DNA from: Pseudomonadales bacterium
GTDB taxonomy: Bacteria > Pseudomonadota > Gammaproteobacteria > Pseudomonadales > Azotimanducaceae
Direction of reading: 5' to 3'
DNA length: 58,360 bases
NCBI GenBank assembly: GCA_019090615.1
Contig: JAHRVQ010000044.1
Span: forward strand, 1-58,360
This document shows positions 44,196-53,454 of this stretch, one piece after another. The notes under the pieces were generated by a model. That model saw only the letters and a program-made list of their open reading frames with translations, was not told the origin of the DNA and did no database searches. A program made the position numbers and the translations under genes. Each line of letters opens with the position of its first letter. Position 1 is the stretch's first letter.

Positions 44196-47093
44196 TTACG
44201 CAGCAACAATAACTCGAATGGCATCCATTCTCACATCGGCATGATTGATCGCGCTTGTCAGCGCTTCAAGGTCCTCCTGAAGATGGGTTATTTCTTCGCT
44301 TCTAACACTGTCGTTTATTTTCTTAAGTTCTGATAGACGGACTATTTCTCTTTTTAATTCCAGGTTCAAAACTGCCAGGGCAGTAGATTTTAATCCGTCT
44401 AATTCCTTTCTGGCCTGAGCGATGGCAGTTTCGATCATTGGTTTAATAGCAGCCTGTTGGCTGCCAAGAATTTGAATAAGCGTGCCGTCAGGAATCTCCA
44501 ACTGGTGTTGAATAAATGGCTGAAAAGCCAGCGCTTTACACTGATCCTTAAGGTTGGGATCAATCAAAGATCGAATAAGGCGGGGCGGCAAGTATCTGTC
44601 TGCCATCAATTTTTTCGGGGCGGCACAGTCAACTACATGCAATACTTCTACCAACAGGGTGCCCGCGCTCAGGTTGGGATGTTTGACCGCGATCATTGTG
44701 CTATTGCCGGTAACGTCGGCAATTGCCATGTCGAGCGCTTGTTGGACCACAGGGTTTTCCCAGCTGAAAAATGCCACGTCTTCTCTTGCCAGGGCAGTAT
44801 CCAGATCATAGGTCACTCGAATGCCGTCTTCGGGCAATTCAGGGTAATGAAAATGGTCCATGGTTTCTGCGCTTACCGGGCTATGACGGGACATGGCTTC
44901 GGTGGGTTTGATGGTGATAACGTTGTCGCCACTAATTTCAGATTCAAGGCCGAACAAATCAAAGGAGCTTTCCATATAAGTCTCAAGCTCATCGCCGCCC
45001 TGATGGCTTTTTATCTCGGAGACTATATTGGCTGAAACCTCTGGCCGATGCGAATTTAGCTCAAGTAATCGGTCGCGGCCTTTATTAAGTTGCTGCAAGC
45101 GTTGTTGGTTGAGTGTTTGTGCGTGTTCGATCAGGCTGGCCATCTCGCGGTTAGAAAGATCCATAAACTGCACCGCAAATAACTCGTCAAAGATGCTTTG
45201 TGCGACCGGATTGGGGGCGGTAAACGAACGCACCCCAGCATGGAAAAACTCGAACAGACGTTCAGTCGGGCTATTAATAAAATACGGGATATGAATGTTG
45301 ACGTCATTGCGTTGGCCGATACGGTCGAGCCGGCCAATTCGTTGCTCCAACAGATCAGGGCCAAAAGGCAGATCAAATAGAATTAAATGGCTAGCAAACT
45401 GGAAGTTCCTGCCTTCACTGCCAATTTCTGAACAGATCATCATTTGCGCGCCATACTCTGATTCGGCAAAATAATTGGCAGCGCGGTCACGGGCGATAAG
45501 GTCCATACCTTCATGGAATAGGGTGATAGCTGTTGCAACCAGTTCGTTGAGTCGTTGGCCCAGTGCGATGGCGGTTGCCTGGTGGGCGCAAATCAACAGA
45601 AATTTATGCTGTTGGTGGTCAGCCAGTAATTCCAGTATCCAGGCGATCCTGGGGTCGTGGAGGGTCCAGTCTTTTACCTCTGAGTGGGGAAACAGGCTTT
45701 TGGTATGCTGGTATTGCTCGGGTAGCTCAAGTGCCACCGGATACACCAGGCGCTGTGGAAAGCCGCTAATGTTTGAGCGTACATTTCTGAATAAAACTCG
45801 GCCAGTACCGTGTCGGTCCAGTAACGCGTCAATAAGCCCAGGATCATCAGGCTGTAAATTAACCCGTTTGGCGATCTCGGCCCTGGCTTGTATTTGCTCG
45901 GCCTGGCTGCCCTCTAAGAGCTGATTGGCGGCCTCAGCGACGGATTCAAATTGCTGTTCGTCGCGGCTGAATTGGGCATAATCATGAAACCGACTTGGAT
46001 CAAGTAATTTTAATCGAGCAAAATGCCCTGATTTGCCCAGTTGTTCTGGTGTGGCTGTTAATAGCAATAAACCGTCGGCTACTTTGGCGATACGTTCAAT
46101 GATCTTATATTCGTCACTAACGGCGGTTTCTGACCAGGCAAGATGATGCGCTTCATCAACCACCACCAGGTCCCATTCTGCGTTTACAACCTGCTCCAGG
46201 CGGGCGGCGTTTTCACTGAATAAATCCAGTGAACAGAGCATCAGTTGTTGCCCATCGAAAGGATTAAAGGCGGTGTTTGGCTGTGCTTGTCCCGATTGCG
46301 GCCCTTTTTGCTGCTCTGGTTGCTGCTCTGGTTGCAAGCATGGCTCTGCCTCATTGGTTTCAATATGTTCGCTATTGTCTGAAACAATATTTTGTAAGCG
46401 GGCTTCGTCGAGCACTGTAAACTGTAGATTAAAACGCCGAATCATTTCTACAAACCACTGGAAAGTCAGTGCTGGGGGCACAATTACGAGTACCCGACTG
46501 GCCCGTCCAGTCTGCAGTTGTTGATGAATAATCAGACCCGCTTCGATAGTTTTGCCGAGCCCAACCTCATCTGCCAGTAGTACTCTGGGTGCAAACCGGT
46601 TGGCAACTTCGGAGGCGATATAAAGTTGATGGGGGATAGGCGAGACCCGAGGGCCATATAATCCACGGCATTTTGCTGCTGCCAAGCGAGATAAATGATG
46701 CAGGGTTTGATAGCGTAAATTAAACGCAGCATTTTGATCTAGCTGGTTGGTAAATAAGCGGTCCTGGGGTTTACTAAAGCGTACATTGGGATCAAGTTCG
46801 GTTTCAATTATGGCGGTACTGGTACCCTGGTATTCGCCGTGATAAATATACAGGCCCTGTTTTTCATGCACTGAAGATACGGTGACTTTAAGGCCGTCTC
46901 GGGTGGTTATTTGATCGTTCTGGTTAAATTTAACGCGGGTTAAAGGAGCCTGTGCTCGGGCGTAGGTTCTTTGCTCGGCAGTAATATCGAAAAGCATGCT
47001 AATGGTGCGTGGATCTACCTGAGTAATTTGGCCCATTGCCAGCTCAGGTTCCGCATTGCTTATCCATTTTTGGCCTATTTTAAATTCAGTCAT
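44196..47093 (-). CDS. rapA: RNA polymerase recycling factor RapA (SWI2/SNF2 ATPase)
   Basis: Releases stalled RNA polymerase for reuse. About 965 residues. N-terminal tudor-like domains (FKIGQKWISNAEPELAMGQI), helicase motifs I (LADEVGLGKTIEAG), II (VVDEAHHLAW), III (LLTATPEQL), V and VI (SEGRNFQFASHLILFDLPF; QRIGRLDRIGQRNDV), and a long C-terminal region with coiled coil near 930-955. The frame is open to 47186, but the ATG at 47091-47093 opens with the family start MTEFKIGQKW. An internal Gln/Glu-rich segment (QPEQQPEQQKGPQSG) expands the ATPase domain. Divergent from the DUF1244 gene. Confidence 0.96.
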   Translation of the reverse strand: MTEFKIGQKWISNAEPELAMGQITQVDPRTISMLFDITAEQRTYARAQAPLTRVKFNQNDQITTRDGLKVTVSSVHEKQGLYIYHGEYQGTSTAIIETELDPNVRFSKPQDRLFTNQLDQNAAFNLRYQTLHHLSRLAAAKCRGLYGPRVSPIPHQLYIASEVANRFAPRVLLADEVGLGKTIEAGLIIHQQLQTGRASRVLVIVPPALTFQWFVEMIRRFNLQFTVLDEARLQNIVSDNSEHIETNEAEPCLQPEQQPEQQKGPQSGQAQPNTAFNPFDGQQLMLCSLDLFSENAARLEQVVNAEWDLVVVDEAHHLAWSETAVSDEYKIIERIAKVADGLLLLTATPEQLGKSGHFARLKLLDPSRFHDYAQFSRDEQQFESVAEAANQLLEGSQAEQIQARAEIAKRVNLQPDDPGLIDALLDRHGTGRVLFRNVRSNISGFPQRLVYPVALELPEQYQHTKSLFPHSEVKDWTLHDPRIAWILELLADHQQHKFLLICAHQATAIALGQRLNELVATAITLFHEGMDLIARDRAANYFAESEYGAQMMICSEIGSEGRNFQFASHLILFDLPFGPDLLEQRIGRLDRIGQRNDVNIHIPYFINSPTERLFEFFHAGVRSFTAPNPVAQSIFDELFAVQFMDLSNREMASLIEHAQTLNQQRLQQLNKGRDRLLELNSHRPEVSANIVSEIKSHQGGDELETYMESSFDLFGLESEISGDNVITIKPTEAMSRHSPVSAETMDHFHYPELPEDGIRVTYDLDTALAREDVAFFSWENPVVQQALDMAIADVTGNSTMIAVKHPNLSAGTLLVEVLHVVDCAAPKKLMADRYLPPRLIRSLIDPNLKDQCKALAFQPFIQHQLEIPDGTLIQILGSQQAAIKPMIETAIAQARKELDGLKSTALAVLNLELKREIVRLSELKKINDSVRSEEITHLQEDLEALTSAINHADVRMDAIRVIVAA

Positions 47094-47146
47094 TGACAGC
47101 AACCTGTTAAGGTAGCGCCCAAATCGAAATCGACGGGGAAATCCAG

Positions 47147-47434
47147 ATGGACGCAGAAACAAAAATTCAGCTTGAGGCCGCGGCATTCAGACGACTGGTA
47201 AAACACCTGGATGAAAATAAACAGGTACAAAATATCGACTTGATGAATTTAGCGGGTTTCTGTAGAAATTGCCTCAGTAAGTGGTATCGGGCGGCGGCAG
47301 AGGATAAAGGAATTGACATGGATTATGAAGAGGCCAGAGAGAATATTTATGGTATGCCCTATGCCGACTGGAAAGATAAATTTCAGACCGAGGCAACCGC
47401 TGAACAAAAGGCCGCTTTCGATAAAAACCATTAG
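47147..47434 (+). CDS. DUF1244 protein
   Basis: 95 residues and the full family length. The conserved motif is NIDLMNLAGFCRNCLSKWY, with a CxxC pair, then DYEEARENIYGMPYADWK. Function unknown; the family is common in proteobacteria and small enough to be a nucleic-acid- or metal-binding domain. GGGGAAATCC precedes the ATG. Divergent from rapA with 53 bp between the starts. Confidence 0.93.
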   Translation: MDAETKIQLEAAAFRRLVKHLDENKQVQNIDLMNLAGFCRNCLSKWYRAAAEDKGIDMDYEEARENIYGMPYADWKDKFQTEATAEQKAAFDKNH

Positions 47435-47676
47435 CCCTGGCACTAGCATTAATATTAGCCATTACCATAGCTGAGGTCAGTTTCTGGTTAGCTAATATAA
47501 GCGCCTGCTGCTGAATTTTGCTCAGGCTCTAAACCCTCACTTAGGTGTTTTTGAACTTATTCATTGTTGAATTTTCTTGCTGTCGAAATTTTTCGATCTT
47601 AAAAATTTTTCTTTCTTAAAATGTTTATAGCACAAAAACTTCTATTCATTCGTTGTTCTGTCCCGCAGTTGTATTT

Positions 47677-49632
47677 ATGGCCATCATCACATTAAAAAAT
47701 ATTATTCTTAGTTTCGGTAATGATGTCATTTTGAATGACATCGACCTGGTCATAGAAAAAGGTGACCGGCTTTGTCTTACGGGTCGTAATGGTTCTGGTA
47801 AAAGTTCTTTAATGAAGCTGATTGGCGGCGAACTTAAAGCTGATGGGGGGCAGCTCTGGCGGCAGGAGAGTTTACGTTTCTCGACCCTTGAGCAGGAACT
47901 CTCGGTTGCTGAAGGATTGACCATCTTCCAGTCAGTTGCTGGCACCTATCAGGCATTGGGCAAGCTTTTGAGTGATTATCATTATCTGGTTGAAAACCTT
48001 AGCAGCGATGATGATGTGGATAAATTAGCTCGCTTGCAGACTGAAATTGAGTCTAAAGATGGCTGGTCGCTCAGTCACCGAATCGATTCAATTCTTGATC
48101 GGATGGGTTTGCCGGCCAACAAACTGGTATCAGAGTTATCTGGTGGCTGGTTGAAACGTGTTGCCATTGCCAGGTCGTTAGTTGCAAAGCCGGATGTCTG
48201 GTTGCTTGATGAACCCACCAATCATCTGGATATCCCGACTATTCAGTGGCTTGAAGAGCAGCTGCTAAATTATGAAGGCAGTATTATTTTTATTACCCAT
48301 GATCGTCAGTTGATGCAGTCGGTGGCAACATCAATCGTTGATATTGACCGAGGCGCTGTAAAGCGATGGGATTGCCAGTATCAGGCATTTATCGAACGTC
48401 GAGATCATGAGCGAGAAATTGAGCAGGTACATAATAAAAAATTTGATGCGAATTTAAAAAAGGAAGAGATCTGGATTCGACAGGGCATTAAAGCCAGGCG
48501 TACCCGTAATGAAGGGCGGGTGCGGGCGCTGCAGGATTTACGTAAAGAACGCGAAAAAAGAATTAATACTAAACATCTTAAAATGGAGATTGATGCCGGT
48601 AATGCATCGGGTAAGATCGTTAAAGAGCTTATCGAAGTGTCGAAATCCTACGATGATCAGGTACTCATTGAGGATTTTAGTTTTATTCTGCAAAGAAATG
48701 ACCGCATAGGACTGGTTGGGCCTAATGGGGTTGGCAAAACAACGTTGTTAAAAATTCTGCTGGAAGATTTGCCAGTTGATCAGGGCGAGGTAAAAACCGG
48801 TACCAAATTGTCGGTGGCCTACTTTGACCAGACCCGGGCGCAATTAGACCCCGAGCAAAGCGTGGCAGATTATATTTGTGAAGGCCGAGAATATGTCAGC
48901 ATTGGCGGTAAGGATATTCATGTGGTTTCCTATCTGGCCAATTTTATGTTCTCTGGTGATCAGGCGCGGGCACCCATTAGAACCCTCTCGGGTGGCGAGC
49001 AAAATCGCCTGTTGTTGGCAAGACTATTTTCCTTGCCAGCCAATTTGCTGGTGCTTGACGAACCAACCAACGATCTGGATGTTGAAAGCCTGGAACTGCT
49101 TGAAGAGTTGATGTTGGAGTTCAAAGGGACAGTTTTGATTGTCTCTCACGATCGTTCTTTTATGGATAACGTGGTTTCGAGCCTGTTGATCTTTAAGGGC
49201 CAGGGTATTATCGAGGAGCGAGTAGGTGGTTACTCGGACTGGATTGCAGGTGGGGGTCAATTTCCGTCTGCCACCTTGAGTGACGTTACGCCGAAATCTG
49301 CTTCGTCGGTGGATGAGGTGTTAACTGAATCTGCTGCTACGCCCTTGCCGAGTACGAAGGCGGATTCGTCGATTAGCCATGCTGAGCGAAAAAAGAATAA
49401 AGCCCAGAAGCAGAAGTTGGAGAAAGAGCTGGCAAAGCTACCCGATTTGGTTGAAGTTGCAGAAACCAAATTGGCAAAGCTTCATAGTCAGGTATCTGCG
49501 GCTGATTTCTTTGCCAAAACTGAAGCGCAGCAACAGCAATCATTTGCTGCTATTACCGATGTTGAACAGGCGATTGAAGACCATATGAATCGATGGGAAG
49601 AATTAGAACAGGCCCTGGCAGGACTCTCTTGA
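47677..49632 (+). CDS. uup: ABC-F ATPase Uup
   Basis: Soluble ABC-F protein with two ATPase domains. Domain 1: Walker A GRNGSGKSS, signature LSGGW, Walker B VWLLDEPTNHLD. Linker with the basic helix RQGIKARRTRNEGRVRAL. Domain 2: Walker A GPNGVGKTT, signature LSGGEQ, Walker B LLVLDEPTNDLD. The C-terminal Uup domain, a charged coiled coil, covers about 575-650. ABC-F proteins act on ribosomes and Uup also influences replication-fork repair and transposon excision. A TTG at 47653 extends the frame; the ATG at 47677 gives the conserved start MAIITLKN. Confidence 0.94.
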   Translation: MAIITLKNIILSFGNDVILNDIDLVIEKGDRLCLTGRNGSGKSSLMKLIGGELKADGGQLWRQESLRFSTLEQELSVAEGLTIFQSVAGTYQALGKLLSDYHYLVENLSSDDDVDKLARLQTEIESKDGWSLSHRIDSILDRMGLPANKLVSELSGGWLKRVAIARSLVAKPDVWLLDEPTNHLDIPTIQWLEEQLLNYEGSIIFITHDRQLMQSVATSIVDIDRGAVKRWDCQYQAFIERRDHEREIEQVHNKKFDANLKKEEIWIRQGIKARRTRNEGRVRALQDLRKEREKRINTKHLKMEIDAGNASGKIVKELIEVSKSYDDQVLIEDFSFILQRNDRIGLVGPNGVGKTTLLKILLEDLPVDQGEVKTGTKLSVAYFDQTRAQLDPEQSVADYICEGREYVSIGGKDIHVVSYLANFMFSGDQARAPIRTLSGGEQNRLLLARLFSLPANLLVLDEPTNDLDVESLELLEELMLEFKGTVLIVSHDRSFMDNVVSSLLIFKGQGIIEERVGGYSDWIAGGGQFPSATLSDVTPKSASSVDEVLTESAATPLPSTKADSSISHAERKKNKAQKQKLEKELAKLPDLVEVAETKLAKLHSQVSAADFFAKTEAQQQQSFAAITDVEQAIEDHMNRWEELEQALAGLS

Positions 49633-49679
49633 TAGAGGTCTCTGAATAGCCTGCGCTGGCTAATAAGGGTGAATTACCC

Positions 49680-50603
49680 TTAGGCCGCAATAGGCTGCAT
49701 GAACGGTATTGTGCTTGCCTGCTGTGGCTGTCCGTTCAGGCTGACCAGTTCCCAGGCATCGGGATTAGCCAATAGTTCTCGTGCCAGGGCATTATTAGTC
49801 GGGTGGCCTGATTTATAACCAATAAATTCACCAAGTAGGCTTTTGCCGAGTAGATACAGGTCGCCAATGGCATCGAGTATCTTATGTTTGACGAATTCAT
49901 CTTCGTAACGCAGTCCGTCCTGATTGAGAATATGATGGTCATCAATCCCCACTGCGTTTTCCAGGCTAGAACCGAGACATTTATTCAATGCCTGGGCCTG
50001 ATCCAGATCTTTGGTTAAACCAAAGGAGCGGGCTTTACTGGCTTCGTCAATAAAAGATGTTTTAGTGAAATCGAGACTGGTGTGTTTTGGATAGCGATTA
50101 AACACTGGATGATCATAAACAAAGGTATAGGAGGCTTTAAATCCATCGTAAGGCAGGAGGCAGGCTTTCGCATCGCCCGCTGTTACCTCAAGCGCTTTTT
50201 TGATTTTTATGAATTGCTTGGCGGTATTATGTTGGCGTATTCCAGCTTGCTTCAGCAGATAGATAAAGGGCGCAGCGCTGCCATCCATGATTGGCACTTC
50301 TTCACTATCTATTTCGATGACAAGATTATCAATGCCTAACGCCCACAGGGCTGCCATCAGGTGTTCGATACATGAAACACTAGCGCCAGACTGGCTAAGT
50401 GTTGTGGCCAGCATGGTATTAGATACCCGGCTAGCACAGGCTTTTATAGCAGGTGTGTTTGACAGATCGGTTCTGATGAATCTAATGCCGGTATTTTCGC
50501 TGGCTGGTTTAAACTTGATAGATACCTTATTTCCCGTATGAACACCAATACCGGTTGTTGATACACAAGACTTGATGGTCCGTTGTCCTAAGTGCTGATC
50601 CAT
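49680..50603 (-). CDS. lpxC: UDP-3-O-acyl-N-acetylglucosamine deacetylase
   Basis: Zn-dependent enzyme of lipid A synthesis, 307 residues. Zn ligands in CIEHLMAALWALG (His), and KHKILDAIGDLY (His and Asp); the catalytic His is in GHPTNNALARELL. Also DGSAAPFIYLL. Typical cytoplasmic form. It is not in the usual fts/lpxC cluster; a single-gene position and several substitutions (SCVSTTGIGVHTG) raise the possibility that it is a second, diverged copy. Confidence 0.9.
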   Translation of the reverse strand: MDQHLGQRTIKSCVSTTGIGVHTGNKVSIKFKPASENTGIRFIRTDLSNTPAIKACASRVSNTMLATTLSQSGASVSCIEHLMAALWALGIDNLVIEIDSEEVPIMDGSAAPFIYLLKQAGIRQHNTAKQFIKIKKALEVTAGDAKACLLPYDGFKASYTFVYDHPVFNRYPKHTSLDFTKTSFIDEASKARSFGLTKDLDQAQALNKCLGSSLENAVGIDDHHILNQDGLRYEDEFVKHKILDAIGDLYLLGKSLLGEFIGYKSGHPTNNALARELLANPDAWELVSLNGQPQQASTIPFMQPIAA

Positions 50604-50666
50604 GTACCGTGTCCAAAATTATATGGCAGGCACTATACTCGCAATGTTTGAGAAAATGAAGGTAAT

Positions 50667-50882
50667 ATGAAGAAAAAGTGGACCTGGTTGGCAGATAAAG
50701 TACGGCCTGAGGCTGAAATTACAATATCCCTTCATTTTCTGGCGCAGTGTTTTGGCATAAGTAAACTCTACTTATGTCTGTTTATCCCTAAGAAGCGCCT
50801 TCAGTCCGGCAGTTATTGCTGTTCAGGGTCACAGCTGGTTGAACCTGAAAAGCCCATTTGTTTAACTATTCAGTTATTCTAG
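50667..50882 (+). CDS. Possible small basic protein
   Basis: 71 codons starting MKKKWTWLADKVRPEAEI, after AAGG at a reasonable distance from the ATG. It has one hydrophobic stretch (FLAQCFGISKLYLCLFI) and several Cys residues. It resembles nothing I know and could be chance; it lies between the divergent lpxC start and the asparaginase gene. Confidence 0.2.
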   Translation: MKKKWTWLADKVRPEAEITISLHFLAQCFGISKLYLCLFIPKKRLQSGSYCCSGSQLVEPEKPICLTIQLF

Positions 50883-50916
50883 ACAACCCGTCCTGGTTGG
50901 GCAATACGAGCTTATT

Positions 50917-51447
50917 ATGGTCAAAAATGTTGTACTTAAAGATGTGGTGCTTAAAGATGAAGTGTTGGTGATCACCACCGGTGGAACCATTGATAAGGTT
51001 TATTTTGATGCCAAAAGTGATTATGAAATTGGTGATAGTGTTATCGATGAATTACTAACCAAAGCGCAGGTTAGGTGCCCCTACCAGATACTGAATCTAA
51101 TGCGGAAAGATAGCCTGACGTTCACGGACATTGACAGAAAACAGGTGGTAGATACGGTTGCCGGTTGCGAACATGGTCAAATTGTTATCACTCATGGTAC
51201 CGATACCATGACCCAAACAGCGTCATCATTAGCTGCAATAGCAGGTAAAACCATTGTGTTAACTGGTGCACTCGCACCGGCTCGATTTACTGAATCAGAT
51301 GCTACTTTTAATATAGGCATGGCATTTGGCGCGGCGCAAATTTTACCGCCTGGTGTTTATATTGCGATGAACGGCCAGATATTCGACGCCCACAAGGTCA
51401 CCAAAAACCGCCAGAGCAATCAGTTTACAGCCCTGAGCGGTTCTTAA
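50917..51447 (+). CDS. One-domain asparaginase-like protein
   Basis: 176 residues, matching only the N-terminal catalytic half of L-asparaginase. Conserved nucleophile Thr in VITTGGTIDK, and HGTDTMTQTAS carrying the second Thr and the Asp; TIVLTGALAP follows. Normal asparaginases have 320-350 residues; short, single-domain members exist in proteobacteria, so this need not be a fragment. The N-terminus carries a duplicated VVLKD pentad from a 15-bp tandem repeat (50929-50958), and the gene end including its stop is repeated seven times downstream. Confidence 0.8.
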   Translation: MVKNVVLKDVVLKDEVLVITTGGTIDKVYFDAKSDYEIGDSVIDELLTKAQVRCPYQILNLMRKDSLTFTDIDRKQVVDTVAGCEHGQIVITHGTDTMTQTASSLAAIAGKTIVLTGALAPARFTESDATFNIGMAFGAAQILPPGVYIAMNGQIFDAHKVTKNRQSNQFTALSGS

Positions 51448-51596
51448 TAGATAGCCCTGAGCGGTTCTTAATAGATAGCCCTGAGCGGTTCTTAATAGAT
51501 AGCCTTGAGCGGTTTTTAATAGGCAGCCCTGAGCGGTTCTACATAAACAGCCCTGAGCGGCTCTTACAAACAACAGCCCTGGCTCTTATAAACAAC
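51429..51596. repeat. 24-bp tandem array copying the asparaginase 3' end
   Basis: Units beginning AGCCCTGAGCGGTTCTTAAT at 51429, 51453 and 51477 are identical; further units from about 51501, 51525, 51549 and 51575 are progressively changed. The first copy contains the last codons (ALSGS) and TAA stop of the asparaginase gene. The array fills the gap to the convergent sulfotransferase gene. Confidence 0.95.
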
Positions 51597-51604
51597 AACA
51601 AAAA

Positions 51605-52489
51605 CTACTCGTCTAATTCCGCCAGTAGTGCAGCATAGTTAGCAAAACCTAAAACTGGAGTGATTTTTTCTTGCCAAACCTGATCTAGTGCCTCTGAGGT
51701 GGCAGCGCTTAATATTTGTTGATGGCCACCTGCCTGACCTATTCTAACTTTTGCGCCATCGCTACCCGCAGGCAGTGAACAGCGCTGCTCAGATAAAGCG
51801 ATCATCATGGCGTCGTCAAAGCGGTTTTTGTTTTTCAGCATAAATTCAAAGCTGATATATTCCCTGGTCAGCGTTAATAGATCATCATCGAGGGGGATGT
51901 CGATGAATTCAGCGACCCGCTGAATGGCTGTTTCAGGGGCAGCTAACATTTGCTCGTAAGCCAGGCATAAAACGTTATTCTGGTGGCTTACTGCCCACCA
52001 CGATAGCAGGTGTTGCCAGTAGCCACCTGAATCTATAAATGATTTTTGGGCGAATTCATCCAGCGACACTGTGCCTGGTTCGAGGAACCAGCCCTCAACA
52101 AATTTAAAGTTTGAAATTAAAACATCTTTGGGGTCGCGGATTGCATGAATATAACGCCCGCCTTTGGGTATTAATTCATAACTAAGATGACTTTTGAAGG
52201 CCCGTGGTTTCGCCCGCTGTTCATCGCCCAGGTCAATATCCAGCGCCGCGCTGGTTTCTATCCAGGGGATAACACGAGAAATGTCATCAAAATCCATATC
52301 CCCGCCGGTGCGTAACGTATGCACCATTTGCTGCAACCAGGTGGTGCCGCTTTTAGGAAAAGGCGAGATAACAATATCGCTGAAGCGTAGTTGTAGTGCC
52401 AGGCCCTGGCGGAGTTCATCGCGGGTAAAAAGCTTGCCTTGCAATGCGGCCATTTCGGCTAAAGATTTGGCCCGCTTCAGTTGTTGCAT
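51605..52489 (-). CDS. PAPS-dependent sulfotransferase (Sulfotransfer_1)
   Basis: 294 residues. 5' phosphosulfate-binding loop FPKSGTTWLQQM near 43, 3' phosphate-binding RDPKDVLISNFKF near 118, and the C-terminal end segment. The family transfers sulfate from PAPS to hydroxyl groups of small molecules or glycans; substrate unknown. The gene precedes thyA on the same strand (the thyA stop at 52515 and this start at 52489 leave 25 bp), so co-transcription from thyA is likely. Confidence 0.9.
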   Translation of the reverse strand: MQQLKRAKSLAEMAALQGKLFTRDELRQGLALQLRFSDIVISPFPKSGTTWLQQMVHTLRTGGDMDFDDISRVIPWIETSAALDIDLGDEQRAKPRAFKSHLSYELIPKGGRYIHAIRDPKDVLISNFKFVEGWFLEPGTVSLDEFAQKSFIDSGGYWQHLLSWWAVSHQNNVLCLAYEQMLAAPETAIQRVAEFIDIPLDDDLLTLTREYISFEFMLKNKNRFDDAMMIALSEQRCSLPAGSDGAKVRIGQAGGHQQILSAATSEALDQVWQEKITPVLGFANYAALLAELDE

Positions 52490-52514
52490 AATAGTATTCC
52501 TCCCTGGAAAGTAC

Positions 52515-53378
52515 TTATACCGCCATATTTGCCTTGATAGCAGAATGGCTTTGATAATCGATTAGCTGAAAATCTTGCATGACAAAGTCATCGATGGATG
52601 ATTGGCCTCTATCGGCTATCTGAAGCCTGGCCAGTGGTAGTGGTTGCCTGCTTAGCTGTTGTTTACATTGATCTATTGCATCCAGGTAAATATGGGCATC
52701 ACCGATGCTGTGAATGAATTCCCCTGGTATAAGGCCGGTTATCTTCGCAATCATATGTAACAGCAAGGAATAGCTGGCAATATTGAGCGGCACGCCTAAA
52801 AACATATCGGCTGACCGTTGATACATTTGCAGCGATAATTTTCCGTTGGCGACGTAGAACTGGAAAAAGCTATGGCAGGGCGGTAAGGCCACATCGGTGG
52901 CGCTGACCTCACCGGGGTTCCAGGCGTTAACAATAATCCGGCGTGAATCTGGATTATGTTTAATTAATGCAATGGCTGCTGCTAGCTGGTCAATTTGTTG
53001 GCCTTGTGCGGTTTGCCAGTGACGCCATTGCTGGCCATAGACACGGCCCATATCACCCTCGTTAGTAGTACCGTCAGTAGCGCCGTTATTGGCGGCCTGA
53101 TTACGTGCTACATAGTCTTCGTAGTTGAGATCCCATAAGCGGTTATGCGGATAAATTTTTTTGAGATCATTAATGTTGCCGGAGCCGGAAATGAACCAGA
53201 GTAGTTCGGACAACATGGATTTCCAGACCAGCTTTTTAGTAGTAACAGCAGGAAACCCTGCGGCTAGGTCGTAACGGCATTGCATGCCAAATATTGACAG
53301 GGTGCCAACACCAGTACGATCGGTGCGTTGTGCGCCCTGATCGAGGATTAACTGTAGTTGTTGCAGATAATGTTTCAT
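52515..53378 (-). CDS. thyA: Thymidylate synthase ThyA
   Basis: dUMP methylation to dTMP with methylene-tetrahydrofolate. Catalytic Cys168 in ALPPCHSFFQFYV; phosphate-binding Arg in QRTDRTGVGT and SRRIIVNAWNP; DMFLGVPLNIASYSLLLHM. 287 residues, about 20 longer than the E. coli enzyme because of an insert (NGATDGTTNEGD) near 98-110. Upstream lies nrdJb; together they supply deoxynucleotides. Confidence 0.96.
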   Translation of the reverse strand: MKHYLQQLQLILDQGAQRTDRTGVGTLSIFGMQCRYDLAAGFPAVTTKKLVWKSMLSELLWFISGSGNINDLKKIYPHNRLWDLNYEDYVARNQAANNGATDGTTNEGDMGRVYGQQWRHWQTAQGQQIDQLAAAIALIKHNPDSRRIIVNAWNPGEVSATDVALPPCHSFFQFYVANGKLSLQMYQRSADMFLGVPLNIASYSLLLHMIAKITGLIPGEFIHSIGDAHIYLDAIDQCKQQLSRQPLPLARLQIADRGQSSIDDFVMQDFQLIDYQSHSAIKANMAV

Positions 53379-53454
53379 TAAAGCGCGCGCACCATTATCT
53401 GTCCGATTATTTGTTCGATTACCTGTATTGTTGCAGAGTTCATCTGCGCCCGGA

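Noticed and set aside
44457-45035. 192-codon plus-strand ORF
   Set aside because: It lies wholly antisense within rapA, whose helicase motifs are continuous there; no family signal in the antisense frame.
46273-46390. Gln/Glu/Pro-rich insert in rapA as another tandem array
   Set aside because: Only a short duplicated TGCTCTGGT is visible; too brief to count with the clear arrays.
49664-49682. Hairpin TAAGGGT-GAATT-ACCCTTA as terminator
   Set aside because: Only 7 bp, overlaps the lpxC stop codon and lacks a T-run; too weak to list.
51429-51596. CRISPR-like array
   Set aside because: Units are directly adjacent with no spacers, and they derive from the neighbouring gene end; no cas genes.
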